Shown piece by piece: positions 7,875-17,143 of a stretch of 64,000 bases of DNA. The DNA comes from an uncultured Lachnospiraceae bacterium (GTDB taxonomy: Bacteria; Bacillota; Clostridia; Lachnospirales; Lachnospiraceae). The stretch spans positions 1 to 64,000 of the forward strand of contig CAJUSO010000002.1 of the NCBI GenBank assembly GCA_910588965.1, written 5' to 3'. The translations under genes were made by a program, and so were the position numbers. Under the pieces are notes generated by a model. That model ran no database searches, was not told the DNA's origin, and worked only from the letters and a program-made list of their open reading frames with translations. The number at the start of each line of letters is the position of its first letter. The stretch's first letter is position 1.

Positions 7875-9745
7875 TCGCATCCCTCTTTTCCATGGAAAAA
7901 TTCATAAACTGCCTTTGCCGCCCTCTCATTCATCGACGGGATTTTCGCCAGTTCCCCCACTTGTGCCTGGCGGATTTCATCTAACGACTGGAACTTACGC
8001 ATCAACGCCTTGCGCCTTGCGCTCCCAATGCCTGGGATATCATCCAGCACAGAGTGCACCTGCTCCTTGCCCCTTAGGGAACGGTGGTACTCAATGGCAA
8101 ACCGATGGGCCTCATCCTGTATCCTAGTAACCAGCTGGAACCCTTCACTGCGGCGGTCAATGGGAATCTCTTTCTTATGGTAGTATAACCCACGGGTCCG
8201 GTGATTATCATCCTTCACCATACCGCAGACCGGGATATCCAGCCCCAGTTCCCCTAATACCTGCAGGGCTACATTGACCTGCCCTTTGCCGCCGTCCATC
8301 ATAATCAGATCCGGGAATTTCGTAAAGCTGCCAAACTGGTTCTCTAAATTCCGGGCCTTTAACTCCTCCTGCTCCTTCATGCCATGGGAAAAACGCCTGG
8401 ATAATACCTCCTGCATAGAGGCATAATCATCCGGCCCTGTAACCGTGCGCAGCTTAAACTTGCGGTAATCGCTACGCTGGGGCTTGCCCTTCTCATAGAC
8501 TACCATAGAGCCTACCGACGCAAATCCGCTGATGTTGGAAATATCATACGCCTCTACCCGCCTGAGATCTGAAAGCCCCAATAGCCTGCCAAGCTCTTTT
8601 AGGGCGCCAATCGTCCTGCCCTCTTCCCGCTTGATTTTCTCCTTGTCCTGGGACAGGACCATTGATGCATTCTGGCGGGCAAGTTCCACCAGCTTCTCCT
8701 TGCTGCCCTTCTTCGGGACCCTGACATACACCTTCTGCCCCCGCTTCTGGCTCAGCCACTCGGCAATGACACCCGCCTCTTCGATTTCTTCCTGCACCAT
8801 CACCTCCTTGGGGATAAAGGGAGTCCCTGCGTAGAACTGTTTTAAGAAGGTGGCAAGCACCTGGGCGCTGCCAACTTCGCTGCCGATATCCACGCGGAAA
8901 TGATCCCTCCCTATCAGCTTCCCATCCCGCACGAAGAACACCTGCACCACTGCATCCTCCCCATCCGAAGCCATGGCAATAATGTCCTTGTCTTCCATAT
9001 CTGAATGGGTAATCTTCTGCTTCTGGGCAATCTGCTGGATGGACTTTATCAGTTCCCGGTACTCTATAGCCTTTTCAAACTCCATATTCCCTGAAGCCTC
9101 CTGCATCTTGGCTTCTAGTTCTTTGAGGATGGGCTGGTAATTCCCATTTAGGAAACTAACAGCCTTATCTATCCTCTGCCGGTACTCTTCCTTGCTGATA
9201 TAGCCCTGGCAGGGCGCCATGCACTGGTGGATATGGTAATTCAGGCAAGGGCGCTCTTTCCCGATATCTTTGGGCAGGGAACGGCTGCAGGTACGGAGGG
9301 CATAGAGCTTCCGGATCAACTCTATGGTCTCTTTGACAGCCCCCCCATTGGTATAAGGCCCAAAATAACGGGATTTATCCTTTTTCATTTGATGCGAAAA
9401 GAGGACTCTGGGAAAATCCTCTCCCAGCGTCACTCTTATATAAGGATATGACTTATCATCCCTTAACATCGTATTATATTTGGGGCGGTGCTCCTTGATT
9501 AGGTTGCACTCCAATATCAGCGCCTCCAGCTCAGAGTCCGTAATAATATACTCAAACCGCACAATCTGCCTGACCATCTGCTCCTTCTTCAGCCCTTCAT
9601 TGTGGCTGGGGCGGAAATACTGGCGCACCCGGTTCCGAAGGCTTACGGCCTTCCCAATATATATAATGGCATCCTTTGCATCATGCATAATGTAAACGCC
9701 CGGCTTCTGCGGGAGTTTCTTTAACTCTTCCTGAATGTCAAACAT
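7871..9745 (-). CDS. uvrC: UvrABC excinuclease subunit C
   Basis: Makes both incisions around DNA lesions in nucleotide excision repair after damage loading by UvrAB. The 624-residue protein shows the GIY-YIG nuclease domain at the N terminus (GVYIMHDAKDAIIYIGKA, about 15-32), the cysteine-rich region with CLNYHIHQCMAPC, the UVR motif around 205-235 that binds UvrB, the RNase-H-like C-terminal nuclease (VEAYDISNISG, MMDGGKGQVNVA) and a final helix-hairpin-helix (LDDIPGIGSARRKALM). It follows ftsH by 9 bp and overlaps hprK by 4 bp, so it is part of the ftsH operon. Confidence 0.96.
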   Translation of the reverse strand: MFDIQEELKKLPQKPGVYIMHDAKDAIIYIGKAVSLRNRVRQYFRPSHNEGLKKEQMVRQIVRFEYIITDSELEALILECNLIKEHRPKYNTMLRDDKSYPYIRVTLGEDFPRVLFSHQMKKDKSRYFGPYTNGGAVKETIELIRKLYALRTCSRSLPKDIGKERPCLNYHIHQCMAPCQGYISKEEYRQRIDKAVSFLNGNYQPILKELEAKMQEASGNMEFEKAIEYRELIKSIQQIAQKQKITHSDMEDKDIIAMASDGEDAVVQVFFVRDGKLIGRDHFRVDIGSEVGSAQVLATFLKQFYAGTPFIPKEVMVQEEIEEAGVIAEWLSQKRGQKVYVRVPKKGSKEKLVELARQNASMVLSQDKEKIKREEGRTIGALKELGRLLGLSDLRRVEAYDISNISGFASVGSMVVYEKGKPQRSDYRKFKLRTVTGPDDYASMQEVLSRRFSHGMKEQEELKARNLENQFGSFTKFPDLIMMDGGKGQVNVALQVLGELGLDIPVCGMVKDDNHRTRGLYYHKKEIPIDRRSEGFQLVTRIQDEAHRFAIEYHRSLRGKEQVHSVLDDIPGIGSARRKALMRKFQSLDEIRQAQVGELAKIPSMNERAAKAVYEFFHGKEGCE

Positions 9746-9754
9746 AGCCGTATT

Positions 9755-12700
9755 TTATTTCATTCCTTTCAGCAGCCGGTCCAAATAATCTTCCCTGTCT
9801 GCAGGCTGTCCTGCCTCCTCCTGGGAAAACCCTTCCATCTGGGGAAATATTTCCTTTGGGGGCTCTTCCTGCCTCTGTGCGCCTTCCATAGCAGAGGGAT
9901 TTCCTATCCCCTTAGGGAAGCCCTGGCCGTTCCTGCTTTCCTTGGCGGGAAGAGCCCCCTCCTTCTTCGGGGCTTCCTGGCCGTTCCTGCTTTCCTTGGC
10001 TAGCGGGGCTTCCTCCTTCTTCGGGGCTTCCTGGCCGTTCCTGCTTTCCTTGGCTAGCGGGGCTTCCCCCTTCTTGGGAAATCCCCCGCCATAAGGGCTT
10101 TCCTCCTTGGGATCGGACTTTGCTGTTTTACTCTTGGAGGCTTTCTTCCCTTGGGCCTTCTTCCCTTTAGATGGCGCCTCTTCCTTGGGGGATTCCTTCT
10201 TCTGCGTGTTTTTCTTCCTGGAATTACTATCTTTCTGCCTGCCTGGCTTTTTCTCAGCCTGCAGCGCCTGCTTCTCTGGCGGAAGGTTCTGGAGGGATTC
10301 CTCCTGCATGGCGGCAACCAGGAATGCGTCCTTTAGGTTCTCTACACGGGTCCCTTTCCCATTTGGCGCCTGTTCTTCCCTGGCTTCCTGGGCATCCTTT
10401 GTTATCCCCATCCCGTCTGCCATGCTTTCTGCCTGGATGCCTTGGGCGTCCCCTGATTCCCCGGCCCCACCTGCCGCGCTTTCTGGCTGGATGCTTGGGG
10501 AACCGTCCTGTGCCCCAATATCTCCGATTTGGCCTTGCGGCATTTCTGGGCTGGAAATAATATCCCCAAAGGATTCCCCCTCCTGCTTTGCCTTCGTCCT
10601 GGAAGCAATCCCGCGCCTGATATCCTCCCATGCCTTCGGCGTATCTGCCATCCCTGCCACGCCTTCCCATGGCTCTCGCATGCCCGGCCCCTGGGGAGCT
10701 TCCCATGCCCCGATTTCCCCTGCCTCCATGGAAAAGCTCTCCTCCTCCATGTCAGCCCTTAACGGGCTTGCTGGCTCAAAGGGTATCTGCCTGGGCTTCG
10801 GCACATCCCCAGCTTGTATCATCTGTTCCTTGGCAGGATCTGCCTGGGGGACAGCCCCCATTTCCACATAGCTTTCCGTACCGGGCGCATTCCTGTCCAA
10901 GATGGCCTCCGCCGCTGAACGCCCCTCCCGTTCCCTGACATAAGCATCCATGGGGCTCTCTTGGGGCTCCCGCCTCCAGGATTTCTTAGGCTGGCTCCCT
11001 TCTGCCTTAAATTCCTCTGCCGCCTTCTCTGCATCTGTCTTTTCCTCCGGCTCCGGGATTCCCTTCAGATTGCGGAAAATCTTCATGAATTCTTTGCCGG
11101 TAATCGTCTCATGCTCATAGAGGTATTGGGAAATCTCATCTAAAATGCTCCGGTTCTCCTGCAGGAGCCGCACAGCCGTATCGTAACATTCCTTCAGGAG
11201 CCGCATTACCTCCTGGTCAATCTGGGCTGCAGTCTCCTCCCCGCAGTTCAGGCTGGCCCTGCCGTCTAAATACTGGCTCTCAACGGTCACAAGGCCCATC
11301 AGGCCAAATTTCTCAGACATGCCATATTGGGTCACCATGGCCCTTGCCATCTTTGTGGCCTGCTCTATATCATTCGATGCGCCGGTGGTCACAGACTCAA
11401 ATACAATCTCCTCTGCCGCCCGCCCGCCCATATAAGTAACAAGATGGGCTATCAGCTCATTCCTGGTCATCAGGTATTTCTCTTCCTCCGGCACCTGCAT
11501 GGTATACCCAAGGGCTCCCATTGTCCTTGGCACGATGGTAATCTTCTGTACTGGCTCCGCATCTTTTTGCAAAGCGGTTACCAAGGCATGCCCTACCTCA
11601 TGGTAAGCCACCATTTTCTTCTCTTTGGGGCCCATAATGCGGTCTTTCTTTTCCTTCCCGGCTATCACTACCTCTACAGACTCAAAGAGGTCGCCCTGGT
11701 TTACATATTTCCGCCCTTGCTTCACGGCATTGATAGCCGCCTCATTTATCATATTGGCTAAGTCTGAACCAACAGCCCCAGATGTAGCCAGCGCAATCGC
11801 ATCTAAGTCCACCGTCTCATCCATCAGCACATTCTTGGCATGCACCTTCAGGGTCTCCACCCTGCCCTTCAGATCCGGCTTGTCTACAATAATCCTCCGG
11901 TCAAACCGCCCTGGGCGCAGCAGCGCCTTATCCAGCACCTCCGGCCGGTTGGTGGCCGCCAAAATCAACAGCCCCTTGGAGGTATCAAACCCGTCCATCT
12001 CCGCCAAAAGCTGGTTCAGCGTCTGTTCCCGCTCATCGTTCCCGCCATACCTGGTATCACGGCTCTTGCCGATGGCGTCTATCTCATCAATGAAAATAAT
12101 ACATGGCGCCTGCTTCTGGGCTTCCTTGAACAGATCACGGACACGGGAAGCGCCCACGCCCACAAACATCTCTACAAAATCAGAGCCTGCCAGGGAGAAA
12201 AACGGCACATTTGCCTCCCCTGCCACAGCCTTGGCCAGCAAGGTCTTGCCCGTCCCGGGAGGCCCCACCAAAAGCGCCCCTTTCGGCAGCTTCGCCCCGA
12301 TATCCGTATAACGCTTAGGGTTGTGCAGGAAATCCACCACCTCCTGGAGGGATTCCTTCGCTTCGTCCTGGCCGGCTACGTCCTTGAAGGTGACGCCTGT
12401 GGACTTCTCCACATATACCTTGGCCGTGGTCTTCCCAACGCCCATCATGCCGCCCCCGCCCAGCTTGCGGAAAATCAGGAAGTACAGCAGCACCCACACC
12501 AGCACCAGCGGGAGGATATAACTTACAAGATTCCACAGAATCGTGGTGGAAACGTCCTCCACCTCACCCCCAAACTTTACATTATGTTCCCTCAAAAGAG
12601 GTAAAAGCTCTTCATCCCGCAGTTCCGCCGTATAATAAGAAATCCGGTACAGTGAAGTATCCTGCCCCTTGGGCACAATCTTAATCCGGCTGGAGGTAAA

Positions 12701-12919
12701 GGTAACCTCTTCCACCTTATCCTCCTCCACCATCTTCACAAACTCTGAATAAGTAATCTCCTTATTGGTGGCATCCCTAGCGCAGCTATTCAGTAAACTG
12801 GTCAAAAACAGGACCAGCAGCGCGGCCAGGACGAACACCATCACTGTCATCCCATTCTTATTATTGCCGCCGTTGCCGCCATTGCCGCCATTGTTATTAT
12901 TATTTCCTTTGTTGTCCAT
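9755..12919 (-). CDS. ftsH: ATP-dependent zinc metalloprotease FtsH with a ~430-residue C-terminal extension
   Basis: Membrane-anchored AAA+ protease that degrades misfolded membrane proteins and regulators. Residues 1-620 are a standard FtsH: Asn/Gly-rich start, membrane segment about 24-45, extracytoplasmic domain, second segment about 127-150, Walker A GPPGTGKT (219-226), second region of homology around LAATNRPEVLDKALLRPGR, zinc site HEVGH (440-444) and Asp517. Residues 621-1054 are unusual: low-complexity, rich in Glu, Lys, Ala, Gly and Pro, with three 18-residue repeats (core KESRNGQEAP) and the end EDYLDRLLKGMK. FtsH normally stops near 600-650 residues. The tail should be cytoplasmic. 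Start behind CAGGAGGAAATAG. Confidence 0.94.
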   Translation of the reverse strand: MDNKGNNNNNGGNGGNGGNNKNGMTVMVFVLAALLVLFLTSLLNSCARDATNKEITYSEFVKMVEEDKVEEVTFTSSRIKIVPKGQDTSLYRISYYTAELRDEELLPLLREHNVKFGGEVEDVSTTILWNLVSYILPLVLVWVLLYFLIFRKLGGGGMMGVGKTTAKVYVEKSTGVTFKDVAGQDEAKESLQEVVDFLHNPKRYTDIGAKLPKGALLVGPPGTGKTLLAKAVAGEANVPFFSLAGSDFVEMFVGVGASRVRDLFKEAQKQAPCIIFIDEIDAIGKSRDTRYGGNDEREQTLNQLLAEMDGFDTSKGLLILAATNRPEVLDKALLRPGRFDRRIIVDKPDLKGRVETLKVHAKNVLMDETVDLDAIALATSGAVGSDLANMINEAAINAVKQGRKYVNQGDLFESVEVVIAGKEKKDRIMGPKEKKMVAYHEVGHALVTALQKDAEPVQKITIVPRTMGALGYTMQVPEEEKYLMTRNELIAHLVTYMGGRAAEEIVFESVTTGASNDIEQATKMARAMVTQYGMSEKFGLMGLVTVESQYLDGRASLNCGEETAAQIDQEVMRLLKECYDTAVRLLQENRSILDEISQYLYEHETITGKEFMKIFRNLKGIPEPEEKTDAEKAAEEFKAEGSQPKKSWRREPQESPMDAYVREREGRSAAEAILDRNAPGTESYVEMGAVPQADPAKEQMIQAGDVPKPRQIPFEPASPLRADMEEESFSMEAGEIGAWEAPQGPGMREPWEGVAGMADTPKAWEDIRRGIASRTKAKQEGESFGDIISSPEMPQGQIGDIGAQDGSPSIQPESAAGGAGESGDAQGIQAESMADGMGITKDAQEAREEQAPNGKGTRVENLKDAFLVAAMQEESLQNLPPEKQALQAEKKPGRQKDSNSRKKNTQKKESPKEEAPSKGKKAQGKKASKSKTAKSDPKEESPYGGGFPKKGEAPLAKESRNGQEAPKKEEAPLAKESRNGQEAPKKEGALPAKESRNGQGFPKGIGNPSAMEGAQRQEEPPKEIFPQMEGFSQEEAGQPADREDYLDRLLKGMK
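9923..10084. repeat. In-frame 54-bp repeats (x3) in the ftsH tail
   Basis: The core CTGGCCGTTCCTGCTTTCCT recurs at 9923, 9977 and 10031, exactly 54 bp apart, so the frame is kept and the protein gains an 18-residue repeat. Confidence 0.9.
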
Positions 12920-12968
12920 CTATTTCCTCCTGCCAAATATCGCAACCATTTGTTCCGCGACACTTCTC

Positions 12969-12997
12969 ATTATATGTTTATTTTAAAGGAAAATCAA
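12969..12997 (-). promoter_or_regulatory. Promoter of the ftsH operon
   Basis: On the minus strand TTGATT (12992-12997) and TATAAT (12969-12974) are separated by exactly 17 bp. The expected start point is about 45 nt before the ftsH ATG. Confidence 0.8.
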
Positions 12998-13062
12998 TAT
13001 AATCTTTGCGAAACTTTTGTGTACAATTCTAAAGTTTTTATAAACTTTCCTTAAAATAGTTC

Positions 13063-13153
13063 TGGATTTCTTTTCCTTTAAGTTGTATAATAAAACCATT
13101 GAGTGACATGTTGATATCCAAACGCAACTGGCCTGGTTTTGCCTGAATATCAA
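13063..13153 (+). promoter_or_regulatory. Probable pyrG promoter and leader dyad
   Basis: TATAAT at 13086-13091 with a weak -35 (TGGATT, 13063-13068). The leader holds the perfect dyad TTGATAT/ATATCAA (13111-13117 and 13147-13153) enclosing a GGC/GCC-rich segment. I do not see the G-run start or the U-tract terminator of the Bacillus pyrG attenuator. Confidence 0.45.
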
Positions 13154-13207
13154 TATGCCATTTTTCATTGAAACCAACAATAACGATTTATAAAGGAGGA
13201 TTTACCC

Positions 13208-14821
13208 ATGCCTGTAAAATATGTCTTTGTCACCGGCGGCGTTGTCTCCGGCCTAGGCAAAGGGATTACAGCCGCATCCCTTGGCCGGCTGCTGAAAGCC
13301 CGCGGATACAAGGTTACCATGCAGAAATTCGACCCATACATCAACATCGACCCCGGCACCATGAACCCAATCCAGCATGGGGAAGTCTTTGTTACAGACG
13401 ACGGTGCGGAAACAGACTTGGACCTTGGCCACTATGAGCGCTTTATTGATGAGAACTTGGGCAAGCATTCTAACGTGACCACCGGGAAGGTCTATTGGTC
13501 CGTCCTGCAGAAAGAACGCCGGGGGGACTATGGCGGGGGTACGGTACAGGTTATCCCGCACATTACAAACGAAATCAAGAGCCGTTTTTACCGGAACTTC
13601 ACGACAGAAGACACCCACATTGCCATTATCGAAGTAGGCGGCACGGTCGGGGATATGGAAAGCCAGCCCTTTTTAGAGTCTATCCGCCAGTTCCAGCATG
13701 AAATCGGGCATGAGAACGCCATAATCATCCATGTCACGTTAATTCCCTACATCAGCGCTTCCGGGGAAATGAAGACGAAGCCTACCCAGGCCAGCGTAAA
13801 AGAACTGCAGGGCATGGGCATCCAGCCGGATATCATTGTATGCCGCTCGGAGTATTCCCTGGACCAGGGGATCAAAGACAAGATTGCCTTATTCTGCAAC
13901 GTGCCGGACAGCCATGTGCTCCAGAACCTGGACGTTGAATACCTTTATGAGGCGCCCCTTGCCATGGAAAAAGAAAACCTGGCCCAGGTAGCCTGCGAAT
14001 GCCTGCATTTAGACTGCCCGGAACCTGACTTAAGCGACTGGATCGACATGGTGGACGCACTCCGGCACCCGAATAAGGATGTGGAAATTGCACTGGTGGG
14101 AAAATATATTTCCCTGCACGACGCCTATATCTCAGTGGTGGAAGCCCTAAAGCACGGGGGGATTGCAGAACGTGCCACCGTTAATATCAAATGGGTGGAT
14201 TCTGAATTGCTGGATGAGGAAAATGCAGAAGAAATCCTAGGGGGCGTGCAAGGGATTTTAGTCCCTGGCGGCTTTGGGGACCGTGGGATTGACGGGAAAA
14301 TTGTTGCCTGCAGGTATGCCAGGGAGCACAATGTGCCGTTTTTGGGGCTCTGTCTGGGGATGCAGCTTGCAATCGTAGAATTTGCACGGCATGTATGCGG
14401 GCTCCGGGACGCCCACAGCATTGAACTGAACCCCAATACGCCGCATCCTGTCATCGCACTGATGCCGGACCAAAACGGGGTAGAGGATATTGGGGGCACC
14501 TTACGGCTGGGGTCTTACCCCTGCATTTTGGACAAGGCTTCCAGAGCCTACCAAGTATATGGGGAAGATACCATCCATGAGCGGCACAGGCATCGGTATG
14601 AGGTAAATAATGACTACCGTTCCGTGCTTGTGGAGCATGGGATGAAACTGTGCGGGCTGTCCCCGGATGGGAGGATAGTGGAAATGATTGAAATCCCAGG
14701 GCATCCCTGGTATATTGCCACACAGGCGCATCCAGAACTGCGTTCCAGGCCGAACAGGCCCCATCCGCTGTTCCGGGGGTTTGTGGAAGCAGCATTGAAG
14801 GTAGGGCGGGTGAATCCCTGA
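13208..14821 (+). CDS. pyrG: CTP synthase
   Basis: Converts UTP to CTP with ATP, taking ammonia from glutamine. It has 537 residues, the usual length. The N-terminal synthetase domain begins KYVFVTGGVVSGLGKGI and includes DPYINIDPGTMNP and DLGHYERF; the C-terminal class I glutaminase domain has LGLCLGMQLA with the nucleophilic Cys and AHPELRSRP with the His and Glu. The start lies 7 nt after AAAGGAGG. It is transcribed away from ftsH, and a decayed secreted-protein gene follows 23 bp later with no terminator in between. Confidence 0.97.
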   Translation: MPVKYVFVTGGVVSGLGKGITAASLGRLLKARGYKVTMQKFDPYINIDPGTMNPIQHGEVFVTDDGAETDLDLGHYERFIDENLGKHSNVTTGKVYWSVLQKERRGDYGGGTVQVIPHITNEIKSRFYRNFTTEDTHIAIIEVGGTVGDMESQPFLESIRQFQHEIGHENAIIIHVTLIPYISASGEMKTKPTQASVKELQGMGIQPDIIVCRSEYSLDQGIKDKIALFCNVPDSHVLQNLDVEYLYEAPLAMEKENLAQVACECLHLDCPEPDLSDWIDMVDALRHPNKDVEIALVGKYISLHDAYISVVEALKHGGIAERATVNIKWVDSELLDEENAEEILGGVQGILVPGGFGDRGIDGKIVACRYAREHNVPFLGLCLGMQLAIVEFARHVCGLRDAHSIELNPNTPHPVIALMPDQNGVEDIGGTLRLGSYPCILDKASRAYQVYGEDTIHERHRHRYEVNNDYRSVLVEHGMKLCGLSPDGRIVEMIEIPGHPWYIATQAHPELRSRPNRPHPLFRGFVEAALKVGRVNP

Positions 14822-14844
14822 CAAAAGGGAAAGAGGGTTACCTT

Positions 14845-15436
14845 ATGAAGCTCCAAGCAAAATTTCCATCCTTCTGCCATCTCTTATCCTCCGTATTAGC
14901 TTTTGCCGTCTTATTCTCCCAATCCGGCGCTTCCTTCCCTGCCTTTGCCGCAGAGGCAGCGCCCGCGGCCATACAGATTTCCAGCGGGGAGGAATTGGCA
15001 AGGATAGGCAAAGACGCAGGCTACCCTATGGATGGGGATTATGAATTAACCGGAGATATTACCTTAGAGGGGAATTGGATTCCCTTGGGGGGATATATGG
15101 GGGGAAGGCACTTGCAACCCTGCGGACGCCAATGTATTTTCGGGCACCTTCGATGGGAAAGGGCATGTGGTTTATGGGCTGGATATCCGCCTGGGAGGCG
15201 CCATTGAAGATGGGCAGTACGGGCAGGCCGGGCTTTTCAGCGTCATTGGCTCCAACCGCCCGGAGGATGCTGCCCAAGTGAAGGACCTGATTTTCAGCAA
15301 TGTGTCTGTTTCTGTGGATTTTTCCAATGGGCTGGCTGCTGCCGGGACCCTGGCAGGGGAAGTGAACGGCTATGCCGAGGCGTCTAACGTGGCGGTACTC
15401 AGCGGTAAGGTTACCGTAAACCCTTCCAGGGCCTGC
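14845..15436 (+). pseudogene. Frameshifted, 3'-truncated gene for a secreted GLUG-like repeat protein
   Basis: The first frame encodes a clear signal peptide (hydrophobic LSSVLAFAVLFS then ASFPAFAAEAA) and ITLEGNWIPLGG. The reading then continues in another frame from about 15105 as FSGTFDGKGHVVYGLDI and GLFSVIGSN, LAGEVNGYAEASNVAV, typical of GLUG-type beta-repeat surface proteins. Two G6 runs (15087-15092, 15099-15104) lie at the break; losing one G joins the frames. Similarity to this family ends near 15430, where the convergent HAD gene begins, so most of the gene is missing. Either a decayed adhesin-type gene or, less likely, a phase-variable one that was later cut off. Confidence 0.7.
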
Positions 15437-15437
15437 C

Positions 15438-16085
15438 CTACAGGTTTCCCTCCACCAATTCCCCTAAATCATGGTACACGCCAACACAAGGATATTGCCT
15501 TAATTCCTCTTCTGCCGTAGTCCCTGTGGTGACCCCGGCAAAAGCCACCCCTGCCGCCTGGGCTGTCTTCGCGTCCACCACGCTGTCGCCCACATATAGT
15601 ACCTCTTCCCCCTTTAACCCCCACAGGCCCAGAAGGGATAACACCCCTTCCGGGTCTGGCTTGGGGGAACTCACGTCTTCCCCGCCTACAATAGAATCAA
15701 TATACGCTGCCCCCTGGCATTTTTCCAGGATGGCGTCTATCCGGTAATGGAATTTTGTCGTTACAATCCCTATCCGGATCCCCTGCTGCTTCAAACGGCC
15801 CAGCAGCGCTAATACCCCTGGGTACAGCCTGCTGTTTTGCACCATTACCTGGTCTGCCTTCTCTTTGAAGCATCGATCGAAAAGGGCTGCTTTTTCTTCC
15901 GAACCATCCCCTGTCAGGGCAACGTATGCCTCTTTCAGGGACAGCCCGATGGTCTTGCGGATTGCTTCCCGCCCGGCCTCTTCCTGCCCTGCAGCCTTCA
16001 AGCCATAGTTGGCGCTTTCTATAATCCCCTCCGTAGAATCCCCTAAAGTATAGTCAAAATCAAAAATCACTGCCTGATATCCCAC
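15438..16085 (-). CDS. HAD family hydrolase, phosphoglycolate phosphatase-like
   Basis: Predicted cytoplasmic phosphatase of the haloacid dehalogenase superfamily with a C1-type helical cap; the substrate is unknown. It has 215 residues. FDFDYTLGDS (8-17) is motif I with the nucleophilic Asp and the acid/base Asp, IGIVTTK is motif II, and LYVGDSVVDAKTAQAAG is motif IV. The GTG start has AGGAGGG 7 nt upstream. It converges on the pseudogene after pyrG, and its 3' end abuts the truncation point of that gene. Confidence 0.85.
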   Translation of the reverse strand: MGYQAVIFDFDYTLGDSTEGIIESANYGLKAAGQEEAGREAIRKTIGLSLKEAYVALTGDGSEEKAALFDRCFKEKADQVMVQNSRLYPGVLALLGRLKQQGIRIGIVTTKFHYRIDAILEKCQGAAYIDSIVGGEDVSSPKPDPEGVLSLLGLWGLKGEEVLYVGDSVVDAKTAQAAGVAFAGVTTGTTAEEELRQYPCVGVYHDLGELVEGNL

Positions 16086-16137
16086 TTCCTAACCCTCCTA
16101 TCAACGTAATCGCAAAAGGCCAGTCCCTCCAGGCACT

Positions 16138-16992
16138 TTATGGCTTCCCAATGCTCCACAAACACTTTATCTGGGAACTTAAAGTATCAAAATCCCACTG
16201 CTTCTGGCTGGTAGAGTTACGGTTCGGGTCATTGACATAAAACCCGTTCCCATCGTACCCCCGCAGCAGGATAAAATGCCCTGTGGTGGTAAAATCCCCA
16301 GGCCCCATGCTTAAGATAACTACTTCCCCCTGATCCAAGGCAGCCTTTATCCTGCCTTCACTTAAAGGAAGCTCGCTGCCAGACAGGCCAAGCCCAACGG
16401 CTCCTTCTGTAAAAAAGCTCCAGCTTGTCCCCGCTTCTGTATAATATCCCTGGCCGTATGCATATTCTGCCATTGCCCGGGGATTCATGGACAAATCGCC
16501 TGTCAGGTACACGTAAGCCATCGTCATGCAGGTTGGGCCGCAGCCCGCCAGGCCAACGATACCGTCCCCATAGCTGTCATAGCCCCAACGCCTGTCCCAC
16601 TGCATCAGAAGCGGGACCTTCCCAGCCTCATAATCCCCAGACAAATCTATGGGCTTGCCCAGATATGCTTCCCGATTGGGATAATCCGTTACAAAGCCAT
16701 AGGCCTCTTCATTTTTTTCCAGCAATTCCAGTAAATCCTCCGGGTAATCCCCTTGGGAAAGACCCTCCCTCCCATAAGGCGCTTCCAGGCTTTCCAGAAA
16801 TTCTTTCGCCCGCGCCGCCTGCTGGGCGCCTGCCTGGAACAAAACCCGCTTGCCGATTGGCAGCAACGCCAGCAACACCACACCAAGGGATAGGGCGCAG
16901 CAGATCCTTTGGAATTTCCGCCTCCTCTCTTCCCTCCGGCGTCTCGAAATCACCATAGCGCTATAAGTTTGCCTACACTTCTCCTGTCTCAT
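16138..16992 (-). CDS. Membrane-anchored C39-like cysteine peptidase
   Basis: A 284-residue protein with an Arg/Lys-rich cytoplasmic start, one membrane segment (LSLGVVLLALLPIG), and an extracellular papain-like domain. VPLLMQWDRRWGYDSYG and AGCGPTCMTMAYVYL hold the predicted catalytic Cys, TTGHFILLRGYD the His and YVNDPNR the Asn/Asp, as in the peptidase_C39_2 family. The target is unknown; cell-surface peptides or peptidoglycan-linked peptides are possible. The start behind AAAAGGAG is 24 codons inside the longest frame. It lies downstream of a VanS-like kinase and may be controlled with it. It is not a VanXY or VanY peptidase: the zinc motifs of those families are absent. Confidence 0.75.
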   Translation of the reverse strand: MRQEKCRQTYSAMVISRRRREERRRKFQRICCALSLGVVLLALLPIGKRVLFQAGAQQAARAKEFLESLEAPYGREGLSQGDYPEDLLELLEKNEEAYGFVTDYPNREAYLGKPIDLSGDYEAGKVPLLMQWDRRWGYDSYGDGIVGLAGCGPTCMTMAYVYLTGDLSMNPRAMAEYAYGQGYYTEAGTSWSFFTEGAVGLGLSGSELPLSEGRIKAALDQGEVVILSMGPGDFTTTGHFILLRGYDGNGFYVNDPNRNSTSQKQWDFDTLSSQIKCLWSIGKP

Positions 16993-17143
16993 AAAAACAC
17001 TCCTTTTCTCTCCTGTTTCTGCATGCCCGCTATCATTTGCCCGGTCTGGGCTGCCGCGGTCCAAAACATTTCTTCTGATATCCCTATTATAAGAAAAAGA
17101 GGTTTCCGGTTCTTGCGTTTTTTCTCCTGAATCATTTAAGAAT

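Noticed and set aside
10107..10871. Long plus-strand frame of 254 codons opposite the ftsH tail
   Set aside because: It is antisense to the low-complexity FtsH extension; openness follows from biased codon use on the other strand.
13092..13207. Bacillus-type pyrG attenuator
   Set aside because: There is no run of G at the predicted start and no hairpin followed by a U-tract before the pyrG Shine-Dalgarno.
16138..16992. VanXY- or VanY-type D,D-peptidase near VanRS
   Set aside because: The protein has Cys, His and Asn of a C39-like peptidase and no zinc-binding motif of the VanX/VanY families.
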